This document shows positions 1 through 5,930 of a stretch of 11,656 nucleotides of DNA, in pieces. Below the pieces are notes generated by a model. That model was not told the DNA's origin. It searched no databases and saw nothing but the letters and a program-made list of their open reading frames with translations. Source of the DNA: Cloacibacillus sp. (GTDB lineage: Bacteria; Synergistota; Synergistia; Synergistales; Synergistaceae). The position numbers were made by a program, and so were the translations under genes. The stretch's first letter is position 1; each line of letters opens with the position of its first letter. The DNA lies in the NCBI RefSeq assembly GCF_020860125.1, contig NZ_JAJBUX010000048.1, forward strand, positions 1-11,656, read 5' to 3'.

Positions 1-87
1 TCTCTCTACCTCTCGCTGGAACGCTCATCAGGCGGTTCTTTCACCGAAGACTGGGTGCTGCGCGGCGGGTGGCGCATCACTTTCTAG
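1..87 (+). CDS. C-terminal end of an outer-membrane beta-barrel protein (partial)
   Basis: Frame 1 is open from the window edge to a TAG at 85-87 and gives 28 residues. They alternate polar and hydrophobic residues and end in RGGWRITF followed by the stop. A terminal aromatic residue after an alternating strand is the usual signature of the last beta strand of outer-membrane barrels, including autotransporters, and is recognised by the BAM machinery. The gene body lies left of the window, so the passenger or function cannot be seen. A strong hairpin terminator follows at 134-164. The call as a barrel end is fairly secure from the pattern; naming it an autotransporter would be inference. Confidence 0.6.
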   Translation, partial: SLYLSLERSSGGSFTEDWVLRGGWRITF

Positions 88-133
88 CCATTCCGTTTCG
101 CCAAAAGGTACATTCCAGAATAACATCATAAAA

Positions 134-164
134 GCAAGAGGCCGGAAAAATTCCGGCCTTTTGC
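134..164. terminator. Bidirectional rho-independent terminator
   Basis: A 14-bp stem (134-147 with 151-164, one G-T pair) closes on an AAA loop. T runs lie in or after the stem on both strands (TTTT at 159-162 on plus, TTTT after the stem on minus). It sits between two convergent genes: the barrel gene ending at 87 on plus and the sigma factor ending at 215 on minus. It probably serves both. Confidence 0.85.
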
Positions 165-214
165 TGTATCTATCGCTATTGGACTCATTCGTGGAACATC
201 GCCTCTGTCTGTAT

Positions 215-706
215 CTACATTGCCGTTATAATGCCTTTGAGTTTATCTCTTATCTTCCGCAGCCGCGCGGCGACGGCCTGCTGGCTGATGCCGAGGGTCT
301 CCGCGATCTCTCTCTGGGTAAAGCCCTCGATGAGCGCCTGCGTGAGGTCAAGCTCTTCGGGGCTGAGGATACGGAAAAGCGTCTCCCGCAGCTCCACCTC
401 CCGGTATCTCTCCTCTTCCGCCCCCACCGTCTCCTCGATCTCCTCCAGCAGCACCTCGTCTCCCTGCGTCCGTCCGCGCCTCATGCGCGCCGCCGCGTCA
501 CGGACGATGCCGGGCAGATTGTTTTTGAGGAAATGGGCGAGCCACTTCATGTCGGGACATTTGGGAATCAGGAGGAGCAGCGCGAGATAGCCCTCCTGCA
601 CAAGATCCTCATAGTCGGCGCCGCGCCCCTGATAGCGGCAGGCGGTGGCTTTGACAAGCGGCGTATAACTGTCCGCAATCTCCCGTACCTGCGCCTCGCT
701 ATTCAT
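215..706 (-). CDS. Small sigma-70-family RNA polymerase sigma factor
   Basis: The product is 163 residues. A region-2-like core lies at about 15-65 with DYEDLVQEG at 31-39, the core-binding signature. A region-4 helix-turn-helix lies at about 117-157 (TQREIAETLGIS, then QQAVAARLRKIRDKLK). Regions 1 and 3 are absent, as in alternative or ECF-like and phage or toxin-type sigmas. It should redirect RNA polymerase to a small set of promoters. The reading frame extends upstream to 910, but that part is antisense-like, overlaps the peptidase gene and is Arg/Ala-rich. The start at 706 has a clear TGGAGG ribosome site and overlaps the peptidase stop by 8 bases, which implies translational coupling. 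It is the last gene of the DUF1659/DUF2922/YvrJ/M15 cluster. No anti-sigma gene is visible. Its target promoters are unknown; its own cluster is the obvious candidate. Confidence 0.85.
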   Translation of the reverse strand: MNSEAQVREIADSYTPLVKATACRYQGRGADYEDLVQEGYLALLLLIPKCPDMKWLAHFLKNNLPGIVRDAAARMRRGRTQGDEVLLEEIEETVGAEEERYREVELRETLFRILSPEELDLTQALIEGFTQREIAETLGISQQAVAARLRKIRDKLKGIITAM

Positions 707-1046
707 CGGAGACCTCCAGATGGACGAAAGAGCGTTCCGGGTAGGCGATCGTCCTGGCAAAACCGGCCTCCTTCGCCATTTCGCGGAAGAGGCTCTGGCT
801 GCCGGCGGGGACGGCGACGTCCGCGGCCAGGCCCCGGCGGTGGAAGCTGTTCGCCGCGCCGCCCACCGCGGCGTTATGCGGCGCGCAGCGGTAGCCGCTG
901 GTGATGACAAGCGGGCGCGCGCACAGGTCTCGCAGCCGCTGTATGGCAGCGGCGAGCCGCCGGTGAAGGACGACGGCGTGACAGCAGGGACACTGGAATT
1001 CCCTGAGGTTGAAGTTCGGCGTTATCTGAAAGTCGTTAAGACGCAT
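699..1046 (-). CDS. M15-family zinc peptidase (peptidoglycan L,D- or D,D-peptidase, Peptidase_M15_3-like)
   Basis: The product is 115 residues with no signal peptide, the size of a single catalytic domain. The M15 signature SxHxxGxAxD is at 67-76 (zinc ligands H69 and D76). The closing zinc histidine is H109 in VHLEV. The N-terminal NFNLREFQCPCC (residues 11-22) matches the F-x-C-x-C start usual for this subfamily. Such enzymes cut peptide stems of peptidoglycan, as D-Ala-D-Ala carboxypeptidases or phage endolysins. The ribosome site GGAGGG lies about 12 bases before the ATG, a little far. The end overlaps the sigma factor start by 8 bases. Lacking a signal peptide, it would need another route to the wall, as holin-dependent endolysins do; the membrane peptide encoded upstream could supply this (inference). 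The last motif has Glu where Asp is commoner. Confidence 0.85.
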   Translation of the reverse strand: MRLNDFQITPNFNLREFQCPCCHAVVLHRRLAAAIQRLRDLCARPLVITSGYRCAPHNAAVGGAANSFHRRGLAADVAVPAGSQSLFREMAKEAGFARTIAYPERSFVHLEVSDE

Positions 1047-1168
1047 GGGTGATGATACCCTCCTTCTGTCTGTTTTTTATATGATTTTAGCCTTTGTTGG
1101 GGAAATTTAATGTAAGTGCCGCCGCGGCGGCGGTACCGGCAAATGTTCCTGTGGTCTCTCAGCCACGG

Positions 1169-1199
1169 CGGCATCCGCGCCTATCAGGCGCGGATGCCG
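1169..1199. other. Strong hairpin just downstream of the YvrJ-like gene
   Basis: A perfect 13-bp GC-rich stem (1169-1181 with 1187-1199) closes on a 5-base loop and starts three bases after the YvrJ-like stop codon. On the minus strand no T run follows, so it is not a classic terminator. It may protect the 3' end of a processed transcript or cause partial termination between the membrane-protein gene and the peptidase gene. Confidence 0.6.
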
Positions 1200-1201
1200 G
1201 T

Positions 1202-1357
1202 TCAGTTTTCTGGACGCGCGATCTTTTCCATGACGGCGCCAAGGCTTATGACCGCTTTCGTCAGCTCTTCAAGACGTCTGTCCATCCTGACGAGCAGGAA
1301 TGAGGCCACCGCGATGGAGAATCCGTTCTGGATAATGCTGCCCATCAGCTCGTCCAT
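1202..1357 (-). CDS. YvrJ-family small membrane protein (holin-like candidate)
   Basis: The product is 51 residues. Residues about 6-24 form a hydrophobic segment (IIQNGFSIAVASFLLVR), followed by a charged amphipathic helix (MDRRLEELTKAVISLGAVM). This is the layout of the YvrJ family: MDEL start, one membrane segment, LVRM-D-RRLEELTKA. The ribosome site AGGAGG sits 9 bases before the ATG. YvrJ proteins have no established function. The general form (about 50 residues, one membrane helix, charged tail) also resembles BhlA/UviB holin-like peptides, which is why a holin-like job is suggested beside a wall hydrolase. That is inference; family membership is fairly secure. Confidence 0.8.
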   Translation of the reverse strand: MDELMGSIIQNGFSIAVASFLLVRMDRRLEELTKAVISLGAVMEKIARPEN

Positions 1358-1477
1358 TTTTTATCGCCTCCTGTCTTTTCTGCCGTTCAATGTACGGGCG
1401 ATGATCCGTCCGAGTATTTTGAGTATTATGCGCCATTTTATTCTATGGGGGTTTGTTTTTATTCACTTGCTTACTGT

Positions 1478-1506
1478 ATGATATCAAATATTATGTATTT
1501 ATTCAA
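1478..1506 (-). promoter_or_regulatory. Sigma-70-type promoter before the YvrJ-like gene
   Basis: On the minus strand TTGAAT (1506-1501), a 17-base spacer and TATCAT (1483-1478) form a good housekeeping-type promoter in an A+T-rich stretch. The expected start near 1471 would give a leader of about 110 bases before the YvrJ-like start at 1357. It would drive YvrJ, the M15 peptidase and the sigma factor separately from the two upstream genes. Confidence 0.6.
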
Positions 1507-1519
1507 GTATTAATACATA
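1492..1519. promoter_or_regulatory. Inverted repeat overlapping the -35 region (operator candidate)
   Basis: The arms TATGTATT (1492-1499) and AATACATA (1512-1519) are perfect 8-base inverted copies, 12 bases apart. The -35 hexamer lies between them and the left arm is in the promoter spacer. This placement suits a dimeric repressor, although A+T-rich sequence makes chance repeats likelier. GTAAGCAA also occurs twice nearby on the minus strand. Confidence 0.4.
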
Positions 1520-1559
1520 CTTTTTGCTTACCATAGATAATTTATCCGCTTCTGTGATA

Positions 1560-1586
1560 GGGAAGGGACGACTGCCGTCCCTTCCC
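1560..1586. terminator. Hairpin after the DUF2922 gene, possible terminator
   Basis: A stem of at least 10 bp (1560-1569 with 1577-1586, extendable by one G-C pair) begins 13 bases after the DUF2922 stop. No T run follows on the minus strand, so intrinsic termination is doubtful. Together with the promoter at 1478-1506 it marks a boundary inside the cluster. Confidence 0.45.
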
Positions 1587-1599
1587 GCTCTTTTCCGGG

Positions 1600-1830
1600 C
1601 TATGCTCCGGCCTCTGTGAGTTCGATCTCGGTCGACGTGCGCTCGATGAACTCCGCCGATTCGCAGGATATCAGGGTCACGTCAAAGGGCTGCTGCTCAA
1701 GGATGAGGTCAGCCGCGGCCTTGACCTTCGCCGCGCCCTCCGCTCCGGAGAGCTCGGGAGCCGCGTAGTCCATGCTCATGTAGAAGTTCTTGCCCGCCTC
1801 TGTGATGAATTTCATTCGGATCGTCTTCAT
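1600..1830 (-). CDS. DUF2922 family protein
   Basis: The product is 76 residues, the family's usual size. It has the MKTIRMKFITEAGKNF opening strand pair, a central helix (AAKVKAAADLILEQ), and the closing FIERTSTEIEL strand, which matches the ER-T-x-T-EI-L ending common in DUF2922. It is a small soluble domain with no known activity and no signal or membrane segment. The ribosome site GAGGAGGTGA is strong. It starts 38 bases after the DUF1659 gene and the two are surely co-transcribed. From memory, DUF1659 and DUF2922 genes are frequent neighbours in Firmicutes, often with YvrJ; that recollection was not checked here. Confidence 0.8.
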   Translation of the reverse strand: MKTIRMKFITEAGKNFYMSMDYAAPELSGAEGAAKVKAAADLILEQQPFDVTLISCESAEFIERTSTEIELTEAGA

Positions 1831-1868
1831 TGTCTTGTTTCACCTCCTCTCCTGTTCTTGTCCTTCCG

Positions 1869-2087
1869 TTATTCACCCTCGAGAAGCCCGGTGTCGTATT
1901 TCTTCACCGAGGCCACGGGGTACTCAAGCAGGCCGCCGAGCGCTCCGACGAGCGCGTTAAGGCTCTCCGCGCCGGCCGCCGCGCCGATCTTCGAGACGGA
2001 GACCGTCTTGGTAACGCTCTTTCCGTCGACGGTGCCGAGGGAGAGCGTGAGGCGAAGTGCCGAGGTCAGATGTTTTACGTTTGCCAT
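1869..2087 (-). CDS. DUF1659 family protein
   Basis: The product is 72 residues, the normal size for DUF1659. It carries the family layout: a basic N-terminal strand with LRLTLSLGTVDGKSVTKTVSVSKI, then a helix NALVGALGGLLEYPVASVKK. Its function is unknown. The pattern resembles a small beta-hairpin plus helix domain with no catalytic residues obvious. AAAGGAGG stands 8 bases before the ATG, so the start is firm. It is the first gene of the minus-strand cluster that ends in the sigma factor. The upstream region has no convincing sigma-70 promoter, so it may depend on the cluster's own sigma factor (inference). Confidence 0.8.
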   Translation of the reverse strand: MANVKHLTSALRLTLSLGTVDGKSVTKTVSVSKIGAAAGAESLNALVGALGGLLEYPVASVKKYDTGLLEGE

Positions 2088-2159
2088 GCTGTATTCCTCC
2101 TTTCATGTTTGATAACAATAATAGTGTGTTGTGTGGTATGGTTTTACAAACGGGGCCCA

Positions 2160-2171
2160 GAAAATATTTTC
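2160..2171. promoter_or_regulatory. Palindrome, operator candidate
   Basis: GAAAATATTTTC is a perfect 12-base palindrome about 75 bases upstream of the DUF1659 start. Position and symmetry suit a regulator site, but A+T-rich palindromes arise by chance. Confidence 0.25.
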
Positions 2172-2230
2172 CACTGGCTAAAATCTGTACAGCAGGCACC
2201 GCAAAAGGCGGCGCATATAACGCCCCGCCT

Positions 2231-2250
2231 GCGTCAAGATCCATTGACGC
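2231..2250. promoter_or_regulatory. 7-bp inverted repeat, operator or hairpin candidate
   Basis: GCGTCAA (2231-2237) and TTGACGC (2244-2250) are exact inverted copies separated by 6 bases. It lies about 70 bases upstream of the DUF2284 promoter. There is no T run, so it is not a terminator. Confidence 0.3.
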
Positions 2251-2318
2251 CCAAGGAGCCCAGTTTTGACCTATTGAGATTTTTTACAGCACGTACGCGG
2301 GGCCGACAAAATTACCGG

Positions 2319-2346
2319 TTGACAAAAGACACGGGAGGGATATTCT
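2319..2346 (+). promoter_or_regulatory. Promoter of the DUF2284 gene
   Basis: A perfect TTGACA (2319-2324), a 16-base spacer and TATTCT (2341-2346) lie about 45 bases before the chosen start at 2392. The -10 matches consensus at four of six positions. Confidence 0.6.
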
Positions 2347-2391
2347 CATAGATATCGGCTCTTTGATCAAAGAATGGGAGGCGCTCCATTG

Positions 2392-2937
2392 ATGAATTAT
2401 TCCGTTACAAGATACTGCACGCTCTGTGAGGCGGATGATTTCGTCGCGTCCTGCGTCGACGTCCCGAAGTTTCTCGGCTTCTGCCGCGAGTGCCGGAATT
2501 ACGGGAACAACTGGATGTGTCCCCCCTTCGACTTTGATCCGCTCGATATATGGCGCTCCTACGGCAAAGTCAGGCTCTACGGCCTGCGGATGACTCCCGA
2601 GGGGGAATGCGGCGGGGGAAAAAGCGCGATGGAGAGCGCCAGGGAGATAATCATAAAGGAAAAACGCGGATTGATCGACGAACTTTTAGAAGAAGAAAAG
2701 AAGATACCGGGCAGCCTCAGCTTCTTCGCCGGCTCCTGCGAGCTCTGCCCCGTATGCGCGAAGGCGACCGGCAAGCCCTGCCGTTTTCCCGCGATGGCGC
2801 GCCACTCGATAGAGGCTCTCGGCGCGGACGTGAGCGTCGCCCTGAAAAAATACCTCGGCCTCGACATCCTCTGGATACGCGGCGATAAACTGCCGGAGTA
2901 CCTAACACTCGCCGCCGCGCTGCTGCTGCCGCGATAA
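2392..2937 (+). CDS. DUF2284 predicted metal-binding protein
   Basis: The product is 181 residues with eleven cysteines in family-typical places. Two are near the start (C9, C12), and C31-x-x-C34 is followed by YGNNWMCPP (C43). A cluster C116-x-x-C119-x-x-C122 is followed by PCRFP (C130), then RHSIEALG. This is the DUF2284 pattern, annotated as predicted metal-binding; the cysteines could hold iron-sulfur clusters or zinc. No reaction is established. It has no signal peptide, so it is cytoplasmic. An upstream in-frame ATG at 2374 exists, but GGGAGG lies 10 bases before the ATG at 2392 and no good site precedes 2374. It has its own promoter and converges on the Fic gene; the context gives no pathway. 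Confidence 0.8.
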   Translation: MNYSVTRYCTLCEADDFVASCVDVPKFLGFCRECRNYGNNWMCPPFDFDPLDIWRSYGKVRLYGLRMTPEGECGGGKSAMESAREIIIKEKRGLIDELLEEEKKIPGSLSFFAGSCELCPVCAKATGKPCRFPAMARHSIEALGADVSVALKKYLGLDILWIRGDKLPEYLTLAAALLLPR

Positions 2938-2945
2938 GGTTTCAG

Positions 2946-2964
2946 TGCCGCGGCGCCCGCGGCA
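2946..2964. other. GC hairpin between convergent DUF2284 and Fic genes
   Basis: An 8-bp perfect stem TGCCGCGG/CCGCGGCA with a CGC loop stands 9 bases past the DUF2284 stop. No T run follows, so intrinsic termination is uncertain. Confidence 0.4.
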
Positions 2965-2992
2965 AGTGCTCAAACGGCGGCGCTGATAAGCT

Positions 2993-4156
2993 TTAAAACG
3001 CAGCGTTCCTATATAAAGCCAGCCCTTTATCTGTAAGCAGATATTTTTGGCGCGGATGATTGGGCTTGCCAGGGTAGAGCAGCCGAATAAAACCATCCAT
3101 GATCGCCGGCTCCAGATAAGAGACGGTAAAATTTCCTCTGTCACGCAAATTCACCGCGATAAGCATCTCTTTGACTGACATCTGTTTCTCACCAAGCGCC
3201 ATAACCAGTCTTAAAATATTTGGATCGCCGCCGTTAAACTTGCAGGGTGCTTGTAAGGAGGTTGCCTGGTGCCTGTTGGGTGCACTTTCCCTTGAAAGAC
3301 CGTGTTCGTCCCCCTCATAGTGGACTCCGACCAGCAAAAAACGGTTCTTCAATTCGTTTCGCTCCCCCAACAGTAAATTACGAAAGAAGCGCTCCAGATA
3401 TTCGGAATTCGCTTCGATCCCCTTTTGATAATTCCTGTAATTGGCGCGCACCAGAGCGTTGCGGAAGTACCATGCATTGTCTGTAAAGATGTCGTTATTG
3501 ACCTCGAATCCCATAGAACAAAGATACTTTATGGTAAATACGGCGGTCGTTCGGGTATTGCCTTCACCGAAGACGTGAACCTGCCATAGGTCGGAGACAA
3601 ACTTCGTGATATGTGCCGCCACTGCTCCGACGGAGAGGCCGCTGTAATTAAACCGCTTCTCCTGCGCAAAATCGTACTCCAACGCCGCGCATAACTCTGC
3701 CGCGCTGGCATACAGTACCGTGTCACCACGCAGCACCCATTCTTTTTTCGTTATATTGTAATCTCTGATTTGCCCGGCGAAATCAAATACACCGGCAAAT
3801 ATACGGCGGTGGATAGAGATATAGCCTGCCGGAGAAAAGGTAAAAGCCTTTTCGTTCAACAGTCCGGTAATATTAGCGGACACCTTGTCCGCCTCTTCCG
3901 TTCTGCCGTCTTCCGGCGCCTTGCCGGATTTGCTTTGATAATAACTGTCAATTAAATTCTTGACTTCGTCAATAGAAATATCGCCTTCGATATGTCGTTT
4001 CGCAGTCTCCAGCAAATATGCCGACGGCTTTAACCCGTCGACCGCCTGCAGGCCGATGGCCGTTTTCCACGACTCGGCCCGTTTTCGCCGGTGAGGCTCG
4101 CCCTGACGCAGATACTCGTCAAAGTCATAATACGGACAATGTTCGCCTCTTTTCAT
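2993..4156 (-). CDS. Fic-family protein (predicted AMP transferase) with VbhA-like N-terminus and C-terminal winged helix
   Basis: The product is 387 residues in three parts. Residues about 28-76 form a small helical VbhA-antitoxin-like segment (GLKPS, then HIEGDISIDEV). The Fic domain spans about 95-265 with the active loop HVFGEGNTRT at 194-203. The C-terminus, about 310-385, reads as a winged helix (QKYLLTDKGLALY). Fic enzymes move AMP, or sometimes another nucleotide part, onto a hydroxyl side chain of a target protein. The key H194, F196, E198, N200 and R202 are kept. The usual Pro after His is Val, and the second Gly of GNGR is Thr; the Thr variant occurs in a sizeable subgroup with this architecture. 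The autoinhibitory (S/T)xxxE(G/N) motif is not clean (VDG at 39-41). GGGTGGGG precedes the start. It stands alone with its own promoter, so it may be a self-contained regulator rather than half of a toxin-antitoxin pair. Confidence 0.85.
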   Translation of the reverse strand: MKRGEHCPYYDFDEYLRQGEPHRRKRAESWKTAIGLQAVDGLKPSAYLLETAKRHIEGDISIDEVKNLIDSYYQSKSGKAPEDGRTEEADKVSANITGLLNEKAFTFSPAGYISIHRRIFAGVFDFAGQIRDYNITKKEWVLRGDTVLYASAAELCAALEYDFAQEKRFNYSGLSVGAVAAHITKFVSDLWQVHVFGEGNTRTTAVFTIKYLCSMGFEVNNDIFTDNAWYFRNALVRANYRNYQKGIEANSEYLERFFRNLLLGERNELKNRFLLVGVHYEGDEHGLSRESAPNRHQATSLQAPCKFNGGDPNILRLVMALGEKQMSVKEMLIAVNLRDRGNFTVSYLEPAIMDGFIRLLYPGKPNHPRQKYLLTDKGLALYRNAAF

Positions 4157-4204
4157 CTCACCCCACCCTTTTGAATACAGACAGCGCTCTGCTGCCCCGA
4201 TATC

Positions 4205-4233
4205 ATTGTATATTGCGGTTATTGTAAAGGCAA
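4205..4233 (-). promoter_or_regulatory. Promoter of the Fic gene
   Basis: On minus, TTGCCT (4233-4228), a 17-base spacer and TACAAT (4210-4205) match the sigma-70 pattern well. The expected start near 4198 gives a 42-base leader before the ATG at 4156. Confidence 0.65.
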
Positions 4234-4311
4234 GCGACGATACTTCAGTCAGATATACCGCCGTGTTCCGTCGATTATTCTGGGAATTCGTACATTTATA
4301 TAATAACTAAA

Positions 4312-4353
4312 ACAGCAGGAAGGACCGCGTGATATGCGGTCCTCTCCTGCTGT
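4312..4353 (-). terminator. Second terminator after the alcohol dehydrogenase gene
   Basis: A 17-bp stem (4312-4328 with 4336-4353, one bulged base at 4344) closes on a 7-base loop. On the minus strand it is followed by TTTTAGTTATT, as expected of a rho-independent terminator for the leftward gene. Confidence 0.85.
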
Positions 4354-4376
4354 CTGCGTATATTGGGTCTATTTAT

Positions 4377-4402
4377 AAAATTCCTGTTGGGGGAGGAATT
4401 TT
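4377..4402 (-). terminator. First terminator immediately after the alcohol dehydrogenase gene
   Basis: AAAATTCCT and AGGAATTTT are 9-base inverted copies around an 8-base loop, starting 3 bases after the stop codon. The A and T runs give the stem its U tail. Two terminators in tandem isolate this gene from the Fic gene. Confidence 0.7.
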
Positions 4403-4405
4403 CAG

Positions 4406-5620
4406 CTATGCGGCCTGCGTCGATTTGGCTGTCTTTACGACTTCCTTGTCGAAGTAGCAGCTCTTGAGCAGCTCTTCCATCTGCGCGGGCGTGATGGGAC
4501 GCGGGTTGGAGCCGGTGCAGGCGTCGCCTACGGCGAGCTCCGCGACCTTCGGCAGCTTCTCCATGAACTCCTTCTCGTCGATGATGCCGCCCTCATAGTC
4601 CTTGATACGCGAGGGGATATCCAGCTTGACGTTGAGTTCGTTGATGTGGTCCACAAGGGCCGTCACAAGCTCGGCGGTCGTCTTGCCCTCAAGGTGGAGG
4701 TAGCGGGCGATCTTCGCGTAACGCTCGACCGCCGCCGGTTCCACCGCGTTGAAGCGGATGACCTTCGGCAGGTACATGGCGTTCGCGCAGCCGTGGACGA
4801 TATGGCCGCCGCTGTAAGCCGCGCCCGTCTTATGCGCCATCGAGTGGACTATGCCAAGCAGCGCGTTTGAGAAGGCCATGCCCGCGAGGCACTGCGCGTC
4901 ATGCATCCTGTCGCGTGCCTCCATGTCGCCGTTGTATGATTTGACGATATCCTCGCTGATCATTTCGATCGCGTGGAGCGCGAGGGGATCGGTGTAGTCG
5001 CAGTGCAGCGTCGAGACATAGGCCTCGATCGCGTGGGTCATGGCGTCCATGCCGGTGTGCGCCGTGAGCTTCTTGGGCATCGTCTCCGCAAGTTCCGGGT
5101 CAACGATCGCCACGTCGGGGGTGATGTTGAAGTCCGCGAGCGGGTACTTGACGCCCTTCGCGTAGTCGGTGATGACTGAGAAGGCCGTTACCTCCGTCGC
5201 CGTTCCCGATGTCGAGGGGATGGCGCAGAACCTCGCCTTTGTACGAAGCGTCGGGAAGTTGAAGGGGATGCAGAGAGCTTCAAATGTCGTGTCTGGATAC
5301 TCGTAGAAGGCCCACATCGCCTTCGCCGCGTCAATCGGCGAGCCGCCGCCGATGGAGACGATCCAGTCGGGCTGGAACTCGCGCATCTCAGCCGCGCCCT
5401 TCATCACCGTTTCGACCGAGGGATCTGGCTCCACGCCTTCGAAAAGACGGACCTCCATGCCAGCCTCTTTAAGATACTGCTCAACCTTATCGAGGAATCC
5501 AAAACGCTTCATGCTGCCGCCGCCGACAACGACGATCGCCCTTTTGCCTCTGAGTGTTTTAAGCGCTTCAAGCGAACCCTTTCCGTGATAGAGATCGCGC
5601 GGTAATGTAAATCTTGCCAT
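4406..5620 (-). CDS. Iron-containing (group III) alcohol dehydrogenase
   Basis: The product is 404 residues, normal for the family. The N-terminal nucleotide-binding half carries VVGGGS (32-36) and GGGSPIDAAK (91-100), which hold NAD(P). The C-terminal helical half carries the metal site: D192 and H196 in GMDAMTHAIEAY, H263 in HSMAHKTG, and H276 in IVHG. All four ligands are kept, so it should bind Fe2+ or Zn2+. It would interconvert an aldehyde and an alcohol in the cytoplasm, typically for redox balance in fermentation. Substrate (ethanol, butanol, propanediol or other) cannot be told from sequence by eye. GGAGGAA lies 8 bases before the ATG. It is single-gene, with a 310-base upstream region and two tandem terminators. 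Confidence 0.93.
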   Translation of the reverse strand: MARFTLPRDLYHGKGSLEALKTLRGKRAIVVVGGGSMKRFGFLDKVEQYLKEAGMEVRLFEGVEPDPSVETVMKGAAEMREFQPDWIVSIGGGSPIDAAKAMWAFYEYPDTTFEALCIPFNFPTLRTKARFCAIPSTSGTATEVTAFSVITDYAKGVKYPLADFNITPDVAIVDPELAETMPKKLTAHTGMDAMTHAIEAYVSTLHCDYTDPLALHAIEMISEDIVKSYNGDMEARDRMHDAQCLAGMAFSNALLGIVHSMAHKTGAAYSGGHIVHGCANAMYLPKVIRFNAVEPAAVERYAKIARYLHLEGKTTAELVTALVDHINELNVKLDIPSRIKDYEGGIIDEKEFMEKLPKVAELAVGDACTGSNPRPITPAQMEELLKSCYFDKEVVKTAKSTQAA

Positions 5621-5930
5621 GGTAAATTCCTCCGATACGTTAAAGTTTTTATATTTTGTACTGCTTCGTTAATCACTTCACATTCTGTATTCTACTCACC
5701 GCCGTCTATATTGGTAGATACAAAAATGGAATATAGCTATTCAAATATCGATATAACTTTATCTAATATTACAATATTCCAATGTTTTGCATACCGTGCT
5801 TACTCACAATATAACGATAACCCGGTCCACCGCGAATCTTCCATGCGGCGGGCCGGGCTCGATATTTCTTTCTCAGCCGGTCAGGCGGAATGACCGCTCT
5901 CCCTCCGGCGTCTGAGGAATATTTGGAACT
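5621..5930. other. Intergenic region upstream of the alcohol dehydrogenase
   Basis: This 310-base stretch is A+T-rich near 5640-5820 and has no credible gene. It holds the leader of the dehydrogenase and, at 5821-5857, a terminator for the gene to the right. Small palindromes ATAGCTAT (5733-5740) and ATATCGATAT (5745-5754) could be regulator sites. TATAAA-like -10 boxes are present on minus, but none has a good -35 at 16-18 bases, so no promoter is called. Confidence 0.5.
5821..5857 (-). terminator. Terminator of the gamma-glutamyl hydrolase gene
   Basis: A 13-position GC-rich stem (5821-5833 with 5845-5857, one mismatch and one G-T pair) encloses an 11-base loop. On minus it is followed by TTATCGTTATATT. 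It lies about 73 bases beyond the stop at 5931. Confidence 0.6.

Larger units (their letters stand above)
2088..2391. other. Divergent intergenic region between DUF1659 (-) and DUF2284 (+)
   Basis: This 304-base gap holds the control regions of two divergent genes. On plus there is a TTGACA promoter (2319-2346). Going minus, a TATTAT at about 2118-2123 has no good -35 at 16-18 bases. Two symmetrical elements are present: a 12-base perfect palindrome GAAAATATTTTC at 2160-2171, and GCGTCAA/TTGACGC arms at 2231-2250. No gene is convincing here. Confidence 0.6.

Noticed and set aside
707..910. N-terminal extension of the sigma-factor frame to a start at 910
   Set aside because: The extra 68 residues are Arg/Ala/Pro-rich and lie antiphase inside the M15 peptidase gene; the start at 706 has a good ribosome site and gives a complete sigma domain.
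1169..1199. Rho-independent terminator after YvrJ
   Set aside because: The stem is strong but no T run follows on the minus strand.
1094..1481. Plus-strand open frames across the YvrJ region
   Set aside because: They are antisense to YvrJ and its leader, lack ribosome sites and match nothing recognisable.
215..2087. Complete prophage
   Set aside because: No integrase, terminase, capsid or tail genes and no attachment-site repeats were seen; only lysis-like functions are present.
1830..2351. 173-codon plus-strand frame opposite DUF1659
   Set aside because: It is antisense to DUF1659, which has a strong ribosome site and family match; the plus frame changes character abruptly and has no start signal.
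2374..2391. Six-residue longer start for the DUF2284 protein
   Set aside because: The GGGAGG ribosome site lies inside this segment and is correctly spaced for the ATG at 2392.
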